This document shows, one piece after another, positions 34,384-44,159 of a DNA stretch of 64,000 nt. This DNA comes from Kwoniella bestiolae CBS 10118 (Eukaryota; Basidiomycota; Tremellomycetes; Tremellales; Cryptococcaceae): the NCBI RefSeq assembly GCF_000512585.2, contig NC_089241.1, positions 2,046,001 through 2,110,000 on the forward strand. The letters are read 5' to 3'. Position 1 is the stretch's first letter, and the number at the start of each line of letters is the position of its first letter. The translations under genes and the position numbers were made by a program. The notes under the pieces are model-generated. The model saw only the letters and a list, made by a program, of their open reading frames with translations, ran no database searches and was not told where the DNA came from.

Positions 34384-37300
34384 CTAATACTTCTTACTCT
34401 TGGGTCGTTTCTTCCCCGTGGGCTCCTCATCCCCCTCCCTATGCCTCTTATGAGGATTCTTAGGTACCTTCCTATCCCTGTTCCTATTCTTGACGTTCGC
34501 GTGTGTATAGAAATTCTCAGATTTCTTCTTGTTCGTCGTCATTCGCTTTTCCTTCTTGGACGATGGTTTATCTTCATCTTCTTCCTCTTCAACAGCTACA
34601 TTGCAAACATATCAATCAGCTTATGATTCTCTGACTGCTTCAGAGAGACAGGAAAAAAGCTCACCTTTTCGTTTACCTGCTTTTTTACTTGATGGAGCGG
34701 TGAATGTGATATCCACTTCCTCTTCGTCCTCTTCGTCATCATCCTCCTCCTCATCGTCCTCATCATCTTCCTCTTCATCGTCGTCTTCCTCATCCACAGG
34801 CAAGTCTGCGAACTTAGACGATCCAGCTCCACCAGGGAAAATATCATCCCAAGCCAATTCACCATCCTCGTCATCCTCGTCATCTTCATCTTCCTCCTCG
34901 TCATCCTCCGCAGCCTCAGCAAGTTCACCCATCTCCACATCCTTCTTCTCTTCATCCTCATCATCCCTGTACCTCCTATTATCATCACCCAAGAATTTGG
35001 TCATTATAGGGATCTTGCTAATGGGCTGTTCGACTCCCTTGACCCTCTTCTCACCCAAGATCTTACCCAGAGACCTCTCCTGTTCCTCTAACATCTCCGT
35101 CGTCTCCTTGTCCTCTTGAGCTTGAGCCTCGTTCATTTGACCCTCTTGAGTTTGTTTCTCCTCCTTGGCAGGTGGGGGTACGAAGAAAGGGATTTTACCT
35201 CTTATCCAATCGTTGAGAATCATTTTCGCGGCAGACTCTTGATCCGGTTCACCACCTTTCAACAATTTACCCGATCGTTTGGCCATTGCAGACAACAAGA
35301 TCGCAGCGCCTGATTCACCGTGCCATCCTCCCTCTCTATGCTCCAAACCATACGTCCTTTCTATGTATTCTGGTCGAACCCGTTCGAGCAGACTGGGTAT
35401 ATGTTCAGCAGGAGTAGCTAGATTCTCTACTCTCACTACGCCTTTGAGGACGGTATCGGTATCTGAATCTTTAGCTGACACAGGTACGATACCTGGACAA
35501 TCGATGAGATAAATCCTCTTCATCAAGGTGATATATTGCCAAACCTTGGTTTCACCAGGGATAGGAGCGACGGTACAGACCTTCTTCTTCTTGAGAGTGT
35601 TGATGATACTGGACTTGCCAACATTGGGGTATCCGATGAACCCGATGGAGATCTGCTTCTTGTCGGAATGGAGAACAGAGAATTGACGTAAAAGTTGGAT
35701 GAGAGATCCTTTACCGAAGGAATTGTTGATAGAAGCGTGGAAAGCGATGGTAGGCGCAGATAATGAGAGATGTTTGACCCATCGAGCCTAAAAAAGGGGT
35801 CGTCGCGTCAGTATCACACACAACACATGAACAACCCTTCTCGACATCCGGCAAAACAGAACGATAAAACCAAGATAGAATGTCTGACAACCAACCAAGG
35901 GATCCGGATTAGATAAACAGTCAAAAAGAGACACATCCAAACCCCAACTCAATCGTGTCAACCATCGTCCTCCCCTGACCCCTCATCGGCGTTCAAAACG
36001 AACGAACCGACTTTTTGGCCTCGCAAAAAGCATCCCAAAACGGGAGCCGGAGGTGGGGTATAAGTCGGGGCATGACGCTCGTTCTCCCACTCTCGTAACG
36101 GTCCAATCGCGTAAGAATTGTCTTTATAAAGACAGTGCGAATGGCCCTGACTGGAGTGTGGGACGGGAGGAAGGAGAGTAAAAAAAAGGACAGGAAAGGG
36201 ATGATAGAGGCGAGATGATGGGATCGCAGCTCGAAAGGTGAATGACGAGGCGAAATAGGTTTGACGAAAGACGACGGCACAACCCAGAAAGAAAAAACCA
36301 CTCACAGTCACCCAAGTAGGTACTAAATCAACCTTGTTAAGCACATAGACCAGATGCTTATGAGCCTTCTCTTTACGCAAGTACTCCACAACGGGTTTAC
36401 ACCTCGTACCAAGGGGATCTCTCGCATCGAGAACGTGAATGACAACGTCGGAGGAATCGAGTACTTTGTATAATTCACCCCAGATACGTCTCGAAGTACC
36501 CTTTTGGTAGATTGGTTCTCTTGCTGTCGACGTGGTAGGATGGTATACATCGCCCAGATCGGCTGTATCGAGTTCTACAGCGGTCCGCAATGTCAGTCAT
36601 TGTGCATGTTGAGGGATGAGTGTAAAAGGAGACACGTACGAGACGATTCCGCTTGTGCGGCTACATCAGCAGCAGCTGAGGATTCACCAAGTTCCTCTAA
36701 ACTGCCGATATTGAGTCTGGGTCGTTTACGCTGGGCTTTGGGCCCGAACGTGTTTGAGAAAGGTTCAGTCTCGACGATGTGAGGTCGCTAAGCAAAGATG
36801 AATGATGATCGTCAGCTCAAATACTCCGTTAAAGATGGATGATAGTAGAAGGACTGTCGAGTGACAATGGGAATATGTGCTCACCTTTCCACCCATCTTG
36901 GACTCATCCTCCAACAAACCCATTGGCAACTTGTTCCTCCTCAAGAGGACAGAGTACGGATCAGATTTCTGTTCCTTCAACGCCGTCCTGAAGTGGTCCA
37001 AGGCGGTCTGAGAGATGACACGGGTATTTCCAAACCACCTTCTATCGGGTCGAACTCGTCCAGGTTCAGCTTCCTTTTCACCCTTCTGGAAGGCAGCGGC
37101 TTGGACGATGTTTCCATCTTTGTCTCGAACGGCTTTACCGCCGTTTAACATCTTCACTCGAGAGGCGGCTTTGGCATCTCGGTAGAAGTTTTCTCCTACG
37201 GATTGGAACGATGTATATCAGCCTCATGCTTCAGTCCCATGGAAGAGGGAGGAGCATCGTCAATAGAGCGGACGATGATTTGGCCAGGGAGTAGGAGAGT

Positions 37301-37460
37301 GGAAGAGCGAAGTATGTCGATATAAGGGGGAACAGGATGGCATGGTCAACCCACCTTTTACCTTCTTGATACTGAACTCCCCACCGGCCGATCCAGACTT
37401 GAGCTTCTGCTTACCAAAGCCTGGATTGGCTTTACGATCGTGGTTCTTACCCTTTGCCAT
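34384..37460 (-). CDS. NOG2: Nucleolar GTPase 2 (NOG2), pre-60S maturation
   Basis: A circularly permuted GTPase needed for late nuclear 60S maturation and export. The start is ATG 37458-37460 (MAKGKNHDRKANPGF). NGP1NT blocks: ENFYRDAKAASRVKMLNGGK, RVRPDRRWFGNTRVISQTAL, NKLPMGLL. G motifs in permuted order: G4 NKVDLVPTWV, G5-like FHASINNSFGKGSLI, G1 GFIGYPNVGKSS, G2/T PIPGETKVWQ and G3 DCPGI. After the G domain come ILNDWIRGKIPFFVPPP and a very acidic tract (Asp/Glu runs, about 34690-34930), then a basic tail ending in KKRPKSKKY. Six introns; the one at 35788-36305 is 518 nt, far longer than the rest. Order and motifs leave little doubt. Confidence 0.95.
35788..36305 (-). other. Unusually long NOG2 intron with a perfect palindrome
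   Basis: Donor GTGAGT at 36300-36305 and acceptor TTTTTTAG ending at 35788. The flanking codons join as PTWVT to ARWVKHL, as expected, so the 518 nt are really intronic. Other introns here are about 50-100 nt. The interior contains the 14-bp palindrome GTCTTTATAAAGAC (36120-36133) and GC-rich stretches. Ribosome-biogenesis introns in fungi often host snoRNAs; no clear C/D or H/ACA boxes were identified. Confidence 0.8.
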
Positions 37461-37786
37461 GTTGATGTATGATATATCTCAGGCAATGTTGATGGGTATA
37501 AGTGTATGTTTTATACAATACAAGAGAGAAGAGGGGGGAGAAGATGCAATAGTTGAAAGTTGAACGAGCAGTGAGTGACCTGGGTCTCAACTTCCCAAAT
37601 TCAAAATTTCTGCACGCTAATTCTTTTACGTAACATGACTCTTGAAGCAACATTTGATTCCGTTGAAGCAAGATGGGATTTAGCTGAATTCTGTTTCGCT
37701 GCTCAGCTCAAAGTACCAAGTCAACGTTAACACCTTATCAATCGTCATTCATACTCAACAGCAAGATAGAGAAGGTGTAAGACAAT
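37461..37786. other. Divergent promoter between NOG2 and the complex I subunit gene
   Basis: 326 bp with a TTACGTAA site at 37626-37633. No gene seen. Confidence 0.55.
37626..37633. promoter_or_regulatory. bZIP-type site TTACGTAA
   Basis: A perfect 8-bp Yap/CREB-like palindrome midway between NOG2 and the complex I subunit gene, so it could serve both. Motif-based inference. Confidence 0.35.
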
Positions 37787-38231
37787 ATGGCTACTATCTA
37801 CAGGACAGCGGTAAGATAATTTCCTGCTACGATGCCGCGGAAAGAAGCTTATGATGTCTGCTCGCTTAGCAACGTATGGCCCACGAATCACCAGTCATCT
37901 TCTGGTCTCTCGCTATCGGATTTGCAGGTACGTCAATCTACCCTTCTCAAACCCATCGGCTCTTTTAGGACCACAAGAAACTATAATTCAGGGTGGACGG
38001 CTGATATGTACATGTATAGGCCCAATCATGGTGTTGACCGTCCCACCTATCAGAAAGTCATTCGGATACAAACAAGCTGAACGAATCCCCACTACTTTCC
38101 CAGGTGAGATCACCTATACATTCACTTAGCTACAGCGTGTGACATGCTTCGAATGGCAGTAGCTGATAAACCATTTGAATGTAGTTCCAAATCGACCTCG
38201 TCGCGCAGTGAGCGGATATGAAGATTCATAG
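37787..38231 (+). CDS. Complex I accessory subunit, NDUFA3/9.5 kDa type, 70 aa
   Basis: Four exons (37787-37810, 37870-37927, 38020-38103, 38185-38231) give an exact 213-nt frame that is too broken to show as one open frame. The protein starts MATIYRTAQRMAHESP and has one membrane helix (VIFWSLAIGFAGPIMVLTVP), then PPIRKSFGYKQAERIPTTFP and VPNRPRRAVSGYEDS. This order (short N-terminus, single helix, PPIR..GY...P..YP.P.RPR) matches the fungal 9.5 kDa NADH:ubiquinone oxidoreductase subunit, an inner-membrane accessory subunit. All splice sites are canonical. The family call rests on remembered pattern, not an alignment. Confidence 0.78.
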
Positions 38232-38672
38232 GATGGTATGAAGAGTAGGATTGGATAGATGATGCATTGGCATATATGGCTGAAGGAGGTATCTGCGATC
38301 TTACAATTGAGTAGCAAAAGAGCTTCATCGTGACAACGTTCCATCGTTACTGATCCTGCACAAAGACCCTCGAAGACTTAGAGTAGACGTCCTCCTAAAA
38401 CACTCTGACTGCCTGATACTAGCGAATTTGACCTGATGCTAATGATCTGACACTGCCGACCTTCATGTGACATCGAGGGCTCCAAGTCCTATGCTGACAG
38501 CGACACAGAACATTTTCTTGAAGCTTGCTGAGACACAACAGCCCATGACCTCCATCCAAATTAGGCGACATCTCCCCAATATCATCAACAATTCGCCTTG
38601 ACCCGTGTGGTCATTCATACCGAACCCCGCAGGAATAACCTGTCCCCGTTTGATCACCCACGAGCTCAAATT
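38232..38672. other. Intergenic or unresolved region
   Basis: No clear gene. A minus-strand open frame at 38463-38726 reads smoothly but has no recognised family, and the next gene's true 5' exons may lie here. Confidence 0.35.
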
Positions 38673-39113
38673 ATGAGTGGCTGTAGCATAATTTATCACC
38701 AATGCATATACAACTCCCAATCCCACATCTACATACCCGCTTGCGTACTGGAGTTCGCATTCGGATTCGGATCAACCCTAACCATCCCATTCCATCCATC
38801 CCTCATCCAACCCCTCGCACCGACCCTCATACCCGCTTCATCAAGACTCAACTCCCTAACAATCCTACGCACATCTTCATCCCTCCTAGCTATCCCCGTA
38901 CGCTCCGCATCTCTTTTACCTAATATATTCCAAGTTTCTCGCACTCTTGGAGACCGCTGGACAGCAGCTCTAGCTAATGAAGTCAGTCGAAGGGTGGAAG
39001 TGGTATTTGAAATTATCGCTGCTAAGGTGTTGGGAGATACTTGGGGAGAGGGGAGGGGGAGGAAAGTGTATGTTAGTGGAAAGGATAGGAGAAAGATTGA
39101 TCGTAGGGTGTGA
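38673..39113 (+). CDS. Unrecognised small protein
   Basis: Open frame from ATG 38673 to TGA 39111-39113, about 146 residues. The best part reads VLEFAFGFGSTLTIPFHPSL, then RLNSLTILRTSSSLL and DRWTAALANEVSRRVEVVFE, ending with a basic tail GKDRRKIDRRV. Base composition runs from C-rich at the 5' end to G-rich at the 3' end, like other plus-strand genes here, which supports the strand. The start is uncertain: the first 25 residues look poor, and an upstream exon may be missing. It ends 1 bp from the neighbouring minus-strand gene. No family recognised. Confidence 0.45.
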   Translation: MSGCSIIYHQCIYNSQSHIYIPACVLEFAFGFGSTLTIPFHPSLIQPLAPTLIPASSRLNSLTILRTSSSLLAIPVRSASLLPNIFQVSRTLGDRWTAALANEVSRRVEVVFEIIAAKVLGDTWGEGRGRKVYVSGKDRRKIDRRV

Positions 39114-39114
39114 A

Positions 39115-39891
39115 TTATCGATGCGAGCTGGACTTGTAGATTAGCTTCTACGTTCCCACTGATTTATTATTTTGATACAGTTGTGAGATACGTTGTATGT
39201 ATGAGAAAGTGTAAGGCATGAATAGTAGATCCCCATCACTCACATGAAGAGCATCACCCTCTACAACCCTCAAATCCCAGCCCCACTTAACGCCCACCTC
39301 CGTGATCGCAACAACAACAAGAGTCCACCCAAGAGAATTCCTCCAAACTTCCGCTCGTCGACCTGCCTCTTGCCCAGCTATCCAGCTCCACCCCATCATA
39401 CCTAGTAAGACCGCTTCGAGGAGATACCAACCCAGTATATCCGGTAAAGAGTATATACTGTAATCCATAGGTGTCTGACACCATACACAATCCATTAAAC
39501 TCCTATGTCCGAACTTGGAGTAAAGAAGCCTATTATCCATGATTTTCAATCTAGTCATCAATAGCTCAAGCAATGGATGAACCTGTTGATTTGGCGATTC
39601 TGGTCCCAGGAGGGTATATCGTATTTGAGCGTTCGAGGTGGATATTGGGATATTGTTATTTACGAACAAGTCGTACGGTGGGATGATAAGTTGTTTGAGG
39701 ATCCATAGAGTATGTATACCCAATGTTAGCTTGAGTGATATTGGTCGAGGTGGACGGACAGGTTCGGGCGTGGATGAAGGTGGTTTGGGTCGGAAGAGGT
39801 TGATCAGTCGGGGTAAGAGGGAGGGACCGAAGATTACTAGGAGGATTGTTAGGGGAGCTTGGAATGACCCCACAATGGAAAGTAGGGACAT
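39115..39891 (-). CDS. Conserved-looking fungal membrane protein with a CVWC motif
   Basis: The start is ATG 39889-39891 (MSLLSIVGSFQAPLTILLVI). The protein is about 230 residues with several hydrophobic segments: near the start, ISLKLTLGIHTLWILKQL, SLPDILGWYLLEAVLLGMMG and LGWTLVVVAITEVGVKWGW. The middle holds LLYSKFGHRSLMDCVWCQTP followed by DYSIYSLPDIL; this block reminds me of an uncharacterised fungal membrane family, from memory only. The two cysteines of CVWC could bind metal or form a disulfide. A last intron (about 39127-39234) gives the end KLIYKSSSHR; without it the frame runs to 39148. An ER or mitochondrial membrane location is likely. Function unknown. Confidence 0.6.
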
Positions 39892-40170
39892 GATTGAGAT
39901 ACCAGCTAGATCTTCAGGTGGGTAGCTTGTTCGGGTAACAAGAATGTTTTGTGTGAAGGTGGAATAGCGAGACAAGAGAAAGAAGAGAGAATGGATTTGA
40001 CTGAGTTTGGAAGTGATTCTGGTTGAACAACCTCCACTTTCGCTTCTTCCTCAAACATCTTCCAGCTCTCTTTTCCTCCTCCTACCTCCCACTTCAGCGA
40101 TACATTCCATCAAACCACCTCAACAAGCATATCCGTAGAAAAAATCTCAGAGAAGAAAAGATCCAAGAAT

Positions 40171-40770
40171 ATGGTGTCAACAACCGAAAAGCCAGACGAA
40201 GCTACCCTGAATGCTATAAGGCAGAGGCTGATGGAGACGGGTGATTGGGATCGGTGAGCCTTCTCCACTCCTTCTCTGTGTCATACTACAACGACCACTC
40301 CTGGATGTACTATATGTACTTCTCCTCCATATATAATCGAACTAGATATCCTGTTATGTGCTCCAGGCTAATGTTGTCATCGCTCGTATAGAATACAAAA
40401 ACTACTTCAAAATCAGTTAGAAGAGAATGGCTGGGTGGATGATTTGAAAGATCTAGCTAAAGGTAAGTCACCAAGCATCCTCTTCCGGCACAAGTAACCT
40501 GCGACCTGTTGACTCATAACTGAAATGTCATCCACGCTGATATATTTTGATCATTGGCAGAGCGAGCTCGAGCACAGGAAACACCGAATCTCGAGAACCT
40601 CATTAAAGAGATCAGTGAATCCGCGCGAGGTAAGTGCTCTTCACCCAGAACCTGGACCAAGCCGAAAAACACATATTGATTGGTACATAGGCATGATCAA
40701 CGAAAATACACGACGGGATGTTGCTCAGGAGATTGAAGCTGTGTTGGACAGAGAAGTAGATCAAGCATAA
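40171..40770 (+). CDS. SUS1: SUS1/ENY2, SAGA and TREX-2 subunit, 100 aa
   Basis: SUS1 works in the SAGA deubiquitinase module and in TREX-2 at the nuclear pore, coupling transcription to mRNA export. Four exons: 40171-40253, 40392-40462, 40561-40629 and 40691-40770 give exactly 101 codons. The protein reads IRQRLMETGDWDRIQKLL, then LEENGWVDDLKDLAKERAR, LENLIKEISESARGMI and NENTRRDVAQEIEAVL, matching the five-helix Sus1/ENY2 fold with the hallmark GW.DDLK. Length fits the family (about 96-110). Three introns in a 300-nt coding sequence is notable, since SUS1 is also one of the rare two-intron genes of budding yeast. Assignment is strong. Confidence 0.93.
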
Positions 40771-41291
40771 TACTAATGCAGTTGCAGGAGGGAATCGATC
40801 ATCAGTGAGCATCCGCTCATGCCGTCTCTGCTATTACCGAAAGTTGAGCACCTTCCTGACATAGGTGAACGTGATCAGGATCAGAAAGTTACATGTTGTA
40901 TGCATATGGGTATATCATCTTTCCCAACCTTCTCGGGGGTCTCGACTCCCCTCCCAACAGTCATTCCTCCATGGCTGAGAACAGCGCCCACGATATGCCT
41001 TCGATCAGGACGACAGTCCGGAGGCAGGACCCATACGTGTACCTTGTTGAGCATAGAGAGAGAAAATTAGATCATTGGTCGAGCCCGTCAAGTTTGACAG
41101 GAGGAACTCATCATGAAGAGAGTTAGTATAAGACCCCCAAGTCTTTGTGAGCGATATCCTTTATTCAGAGAAGAAGGCATGACATGTCATTTGGCCACTT
41201 GAACCCCGTAAGAGAAGGTACAAGAAGGAGCATCCTTCCACCTTATGAACTATCTTTCGAGTCCTCATACCTCACAAGGCCATAACGCATA
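40771..41291. other. SUS1 3' flank and promoter of the next gene
   Basis: No gene seen. Open frames at 40819-41070 and 40893-41126 overlap each other and have no support. Confidence 0.45.
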
Positions 41292-42264
41292 ATGTCCTCA
41301 AACGACGGCCAACGACGTAGATTGTTAGCTCAGGCAGCCAGTCTGATCGGGACAATAGCAGGCCATCTAAGCTCCCGAGCTGGTCAAGGATTGGATAAAG
41401 GTGATGACGCACCCTCTTCGGAGAGCAAAGACGCAGATAGCTTCGTGGGTGGTACAATCACCCCAGCAGAATCGGAATCAGACCAGAAACCCCCAGAGTA
41501 CGAAGACGGGTCTAGCACTCCCAACAGAGGGGATGACACTTACTTTGAACCTGTAATCGGAACTGCGTCCAGCATAACATTTAACAATAAGCACGCTGTG
41601 AGTTATATGGGTCTTCACTCCGATGACCAGCCGAACTTGACTGGGTGTAATTTCAGGGAGGGAGCTCTTTTTGCATCAACGAGACCGTGGAAGGACGAAC
41701 AGGAACTCACTGCTTCAGAGGTGGACCTGACACACGAACACCAGTGATTGGAGATACAAGCGCACGTGGCTCGACTTCAGACGATCACCAAGCAGAGATA
41801 GCTGCTGAAGTCAATACCGATTCCGACTCTGTTTCGGGGGAAGTTGCAGGCTGCTTGACTCCTCAGACTATGTCCGTGGACGATGAAGGTACCACCGCTC
41901 CGCAACAAGCAGGATGGCGATATCCACCATTACCCCGAAGACGTCATCATTACCGTGATCATGTCGAAGCGGGTGCCACGGTATATGTTGGCGATGTGAG
42001 TACGACCGCACATGCAAAGCCAAACAGGGAGACCACTAATACCTCGCTCAGACTGGGGAAGGTGTCGATCCTAATGCGTCTTCCCCACACATTCATAATA
42101 CCACATATGAGCCAGGAGCCAAGGTATTCAGCGTTAGCGAGCTTTCCCCTGGGGGCTTTTGGCAGCGAGCAATCGAAGAGAGACGCGCTCATTTGATGGC
42201 CGATCAGACGGCGTCCTCCCAATCTACTCAGAAGAACATCCCGGAAGACGATACAACTGGCTAA
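41292..42264 (+). CDS. Unrecognised acidic protein, 285 aa, three exons
   Basis: Exons 41292-41597, 41657-41995 and 42052-42264 all meet in phase 0 and use clean splice sites (GTGAGT donors, TTTCAG and CTCAG acceptors, CTGAC/CTAAT branches). The joined frame is 858 nt. The protein is acidic and Ser/Thr-rich (PAESESDQKPPEYEDGSST), with Gly/Thr/Asn-rich stretches (GTASSITFNNKHAGGSSF), a repeated PVIGTASS/PVIGDTSA pair, and a C-terminal part that looks folded (YEPGAKVFSVSELSPGGFW, QRAIEERRAHLMADQ). No signal peptide or membrane helix. No family recognised; likely lineage-specific. It opens the island between SUS1 and NFS1. Confidence 0.65.
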
Positions 42265-43007
42265 AATATCAGCTGACGTATATTTGCATGTCCCAATGTT
42301 GAGTCAAATCTTTCAATATGCATATAGTCTCAAATGACATGCGACTATCCTCTACTGCGCTCACTCTGAATGGCTCTAATGAGTAAGAGCTGAAAGCCTT
42401 TCACCCCTGCTCAGTCTGCAAAGCGCTTTTGTCAAGTTAGAAACTTCACATGAATCTGCTCTTTCCACGCTTATTGCTTATTCCAACGTGGCCGATCAAG
42501 TCGAGCGCTTTCCTCCTCTTGTGAATCGAATGGTGTTCAAGGGCATCAAAAAAGCAGTCCCTCCCATGTCCCTTCAGTGATGCGTTTGCTGATGAGATCT
42601 AGGCTCTTGCCAGAGAAGCTAGTTCGTTTTCAAAAAAGGAAGGGTGCATCGCTTGAGGAGTTTTTTTCGATGGTGGCAAATCGCACACCTCTCATCTGGC
42701 TTCTTTCGCGCAATCGTCGGCCTGGGCCTTACAGGTCGAGAAAAAGGGAAAATCTGATCAGAATGAGCTGTTCGGTGGAGCTCGTGCTGCGATTTCGGGT
42801 GTTTGCTCATTCCCTCGCTTTCGCCCATTCGCTCGACCTAGCTAGATATCGATCGACATGTTTCAGTATATCGAAGGCCTGGGCAAGAAAGATTAGCGCA
42901 CGTAGGTCCTCAAGAAGGCTTGCGAGTAACATTCAGTGGATTTATAGTAACACGTAGCAAGCTGCCATCGACTTCACATCAACCCCATCGAGATATACGA
43001 CATAACA
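42265..43007. other. Spacer within the accessory island
   Basis: 740 bp without a credible intact gene. It contains a possible eroded coding stretch at 42582-42845 (listed separately). The open frame at 42577-42957 in the other frame is Arg-rich and unconvincing. Confidence 0.4.
42582..42845 (+). pseudogene. Possible eroded coding stretch with two in-frame stops
   Basis: One frame reads AFADEI, stop, ALAREASSFSKKEGCIA, stop, then about 60 uninterrupted residues including GKSHTSHLASFAQSSAWALQ and NELFGGARAAISGVCSFP. The stops are TAG at 42600-42602 and TGA at 42654-42656. The residue mix looks more like protein than the competing Arg-rich frame. Chance cannot be excluded; no family is recognised. 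Confidence 0.22.
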
Positions 43008-43693
43008 ATGAGCCAAAATTCGCGTCGAGGTAGCGGTAACATAATCAACTGCGGTATCGTATTGGAGGGGGTAAGCTCGATCTCGCCTCGTCCGTTGTTT
43101 TCTTTTCACATTGCGCTGATGTCTAAGCCAACCAAGCCCGTCAGAGCCGGTGTCCGAGCATTCAATCATTCTTACGGCAATGGTCATCCAGGTTCTCGTC
43201 AATTCAATCGCTCAACCTTCCACAGTGGTTCCGCTTCCTCAGGAGGTTCAACTACAATCGAGAATCATTCCGAAGGTAATATCGTCAGTGGTTCACAGAA
43301 CAATAGTAGCAATTTCGGCATCAGGAATTTTGCACCGGGGTCAAATCGTCAGGTCAGTAATTTCATTATCAAGCGATTCACATATTGCTTCGTAAAGTCT
43401 TCTATGCTGTTCACTGATTTGGGGTTCTGTAGAGACAGGACGACAAAGATGGGATAAGGGTTTACCCGACTACCATGCCCGTAAATCGCCTGAGCATTTC
43501 TTATCCGTTTGTTAGCGTGACTGTGCTATTTGTGGCTGATCAACCTCGTTGTCTGTCAGGAGGACGATGGGATCAGAGTTGTTCCAGTTGAGGCTGATGA
43601 TGTAAGTTGCATCCTTACTCCTGTCATATTACTGACGGACAATTTGATTGGGCACCCCGCCTACAGGCCGACTACATGTCCGGCGCTGAATAA
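43008..43693 (+). CDS. Unrecognised Ser/Asn/Gly-rich protein with a probable duplicated exon
   Basis: Exons 43008-43070, 43128-43352, 43433-43480, 43560-43601 and 43667-43693, all phase 0, give 134 residues. The middle is Asn/Ser/Gly-rich (NHSYGNGHPGSRQFNRSTF, TIENHSEGNIVSGSQNNSS). Exon 3 encodes RQDDKDGIRVYPTTMP and exon 4 encodes EDDGIRVVPVEADD: the shared DGIRV.P core and nearly equal preceding introns (80 and 79 nt) point to a duplicated intron-exon unit. The end is ADYMSGAE then TAA at 43691-43693. The same frame stays open for 115 more codons after that stop. An acceptor at 43737-43738 would skip the stop and join the long tail in frame. Function unknown; the Asn/Gly-rich pattern recalls short amyloid-type motifs, a weak inference. 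Confidence 0.58.
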
Positions 43694-43738
43694 CCCACCT
43701 CAAGTGGCGACTCCCAAACCATCGTAAACTCCAAAGAG

Positions 43739-44038
43739 GATGTCAAGACCGATTTAACATTTGATATAAACGAACGGGATACTTCTCATGCTGATCTCGA
43801 TCAATCTCGTTTGACGAACCCAAGCTCTGTGGTGGACTCCAGTGAAAAGCAATGGAGGGCATCGCGAAATGTCACACCTGAGCTTTCTTCCGAGCTTGAG
43901 GATAGTACCAAAGCAGACAGTCGAGGCGTTGAGACTGACGTCGTAGTCTCCCGGCCATCTTCACCTGGAATTAAACCGGGCATTGAAACATCCTCAAGTC
44001 AACAATCGCAGTCGACAGTTGGAGATGACGATGGTTGA
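43739..44038 (+). CDS. Ser-rich open segment, probable alternative 3' exon of the preceding gene
   Basis: In the same frame as the gene at 43008, downstream of its TAA. It reads DVKTDLTFDINERDTSHADL, then RASRNVTPELSSELEDS and SRPSSPGIKPGIETSSSQQS, ending GDDDG and TGA at 44036-44038. Disordered, acidic, Ser/Thr-rich. AAAGAG just before 43739 could serve as an acceptor, with a TAAAC branch-like sequence 10 nt upstream. With it the product would be 225 residues instead of 134. It could also be a separate remnant. Confidence 0.4.
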   Translation, partial: DVKTDLTFDINERDTSHADLDQSRLTNPSSVVDSSEKQWRASRNVTPELSSELEDSTKADSRGVETDVVVSRPSSPGIKPGIETSSSQQSQSTVGDDDG

Positions 44039-44159
44039 GATGAAATCTGCTAAGTCATGGTTGAGCAAAGTTTGGTCTGAGAGAGGTTTCTTGAGCCAGG
44101 TACAGCAAAATTCATCCTTCAACAACCCGCCCTATGTGTCTGATTTTCCTATCTGATAT

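Noticed and set aside
34529..35119. Long plus-strand Ser-run open frame.
   Set aside because: It is the antisense shadow of the NOG2 acidic (Asp/Glu) tract.
36120..36133. U3 snoRNA or C/D snoRNA in the NOG2 intron.
   Set aside because: The palindrome is clear, but no correctly placed C and D boxes were found on either strand, so no RNA gene was called.
38463..38726. Smooth minus-strand open frame (87 codons).
   Set aside because: No recognised family, no matching exons, and the base-skew trend favours the plus strand here; kept only as an unresolved note.
42577..42957. 126-codon Arg/Ser-rich open frame.
   Set aside because: Composition is unlike a folded protein, and the competing frame reads better despite two stops.
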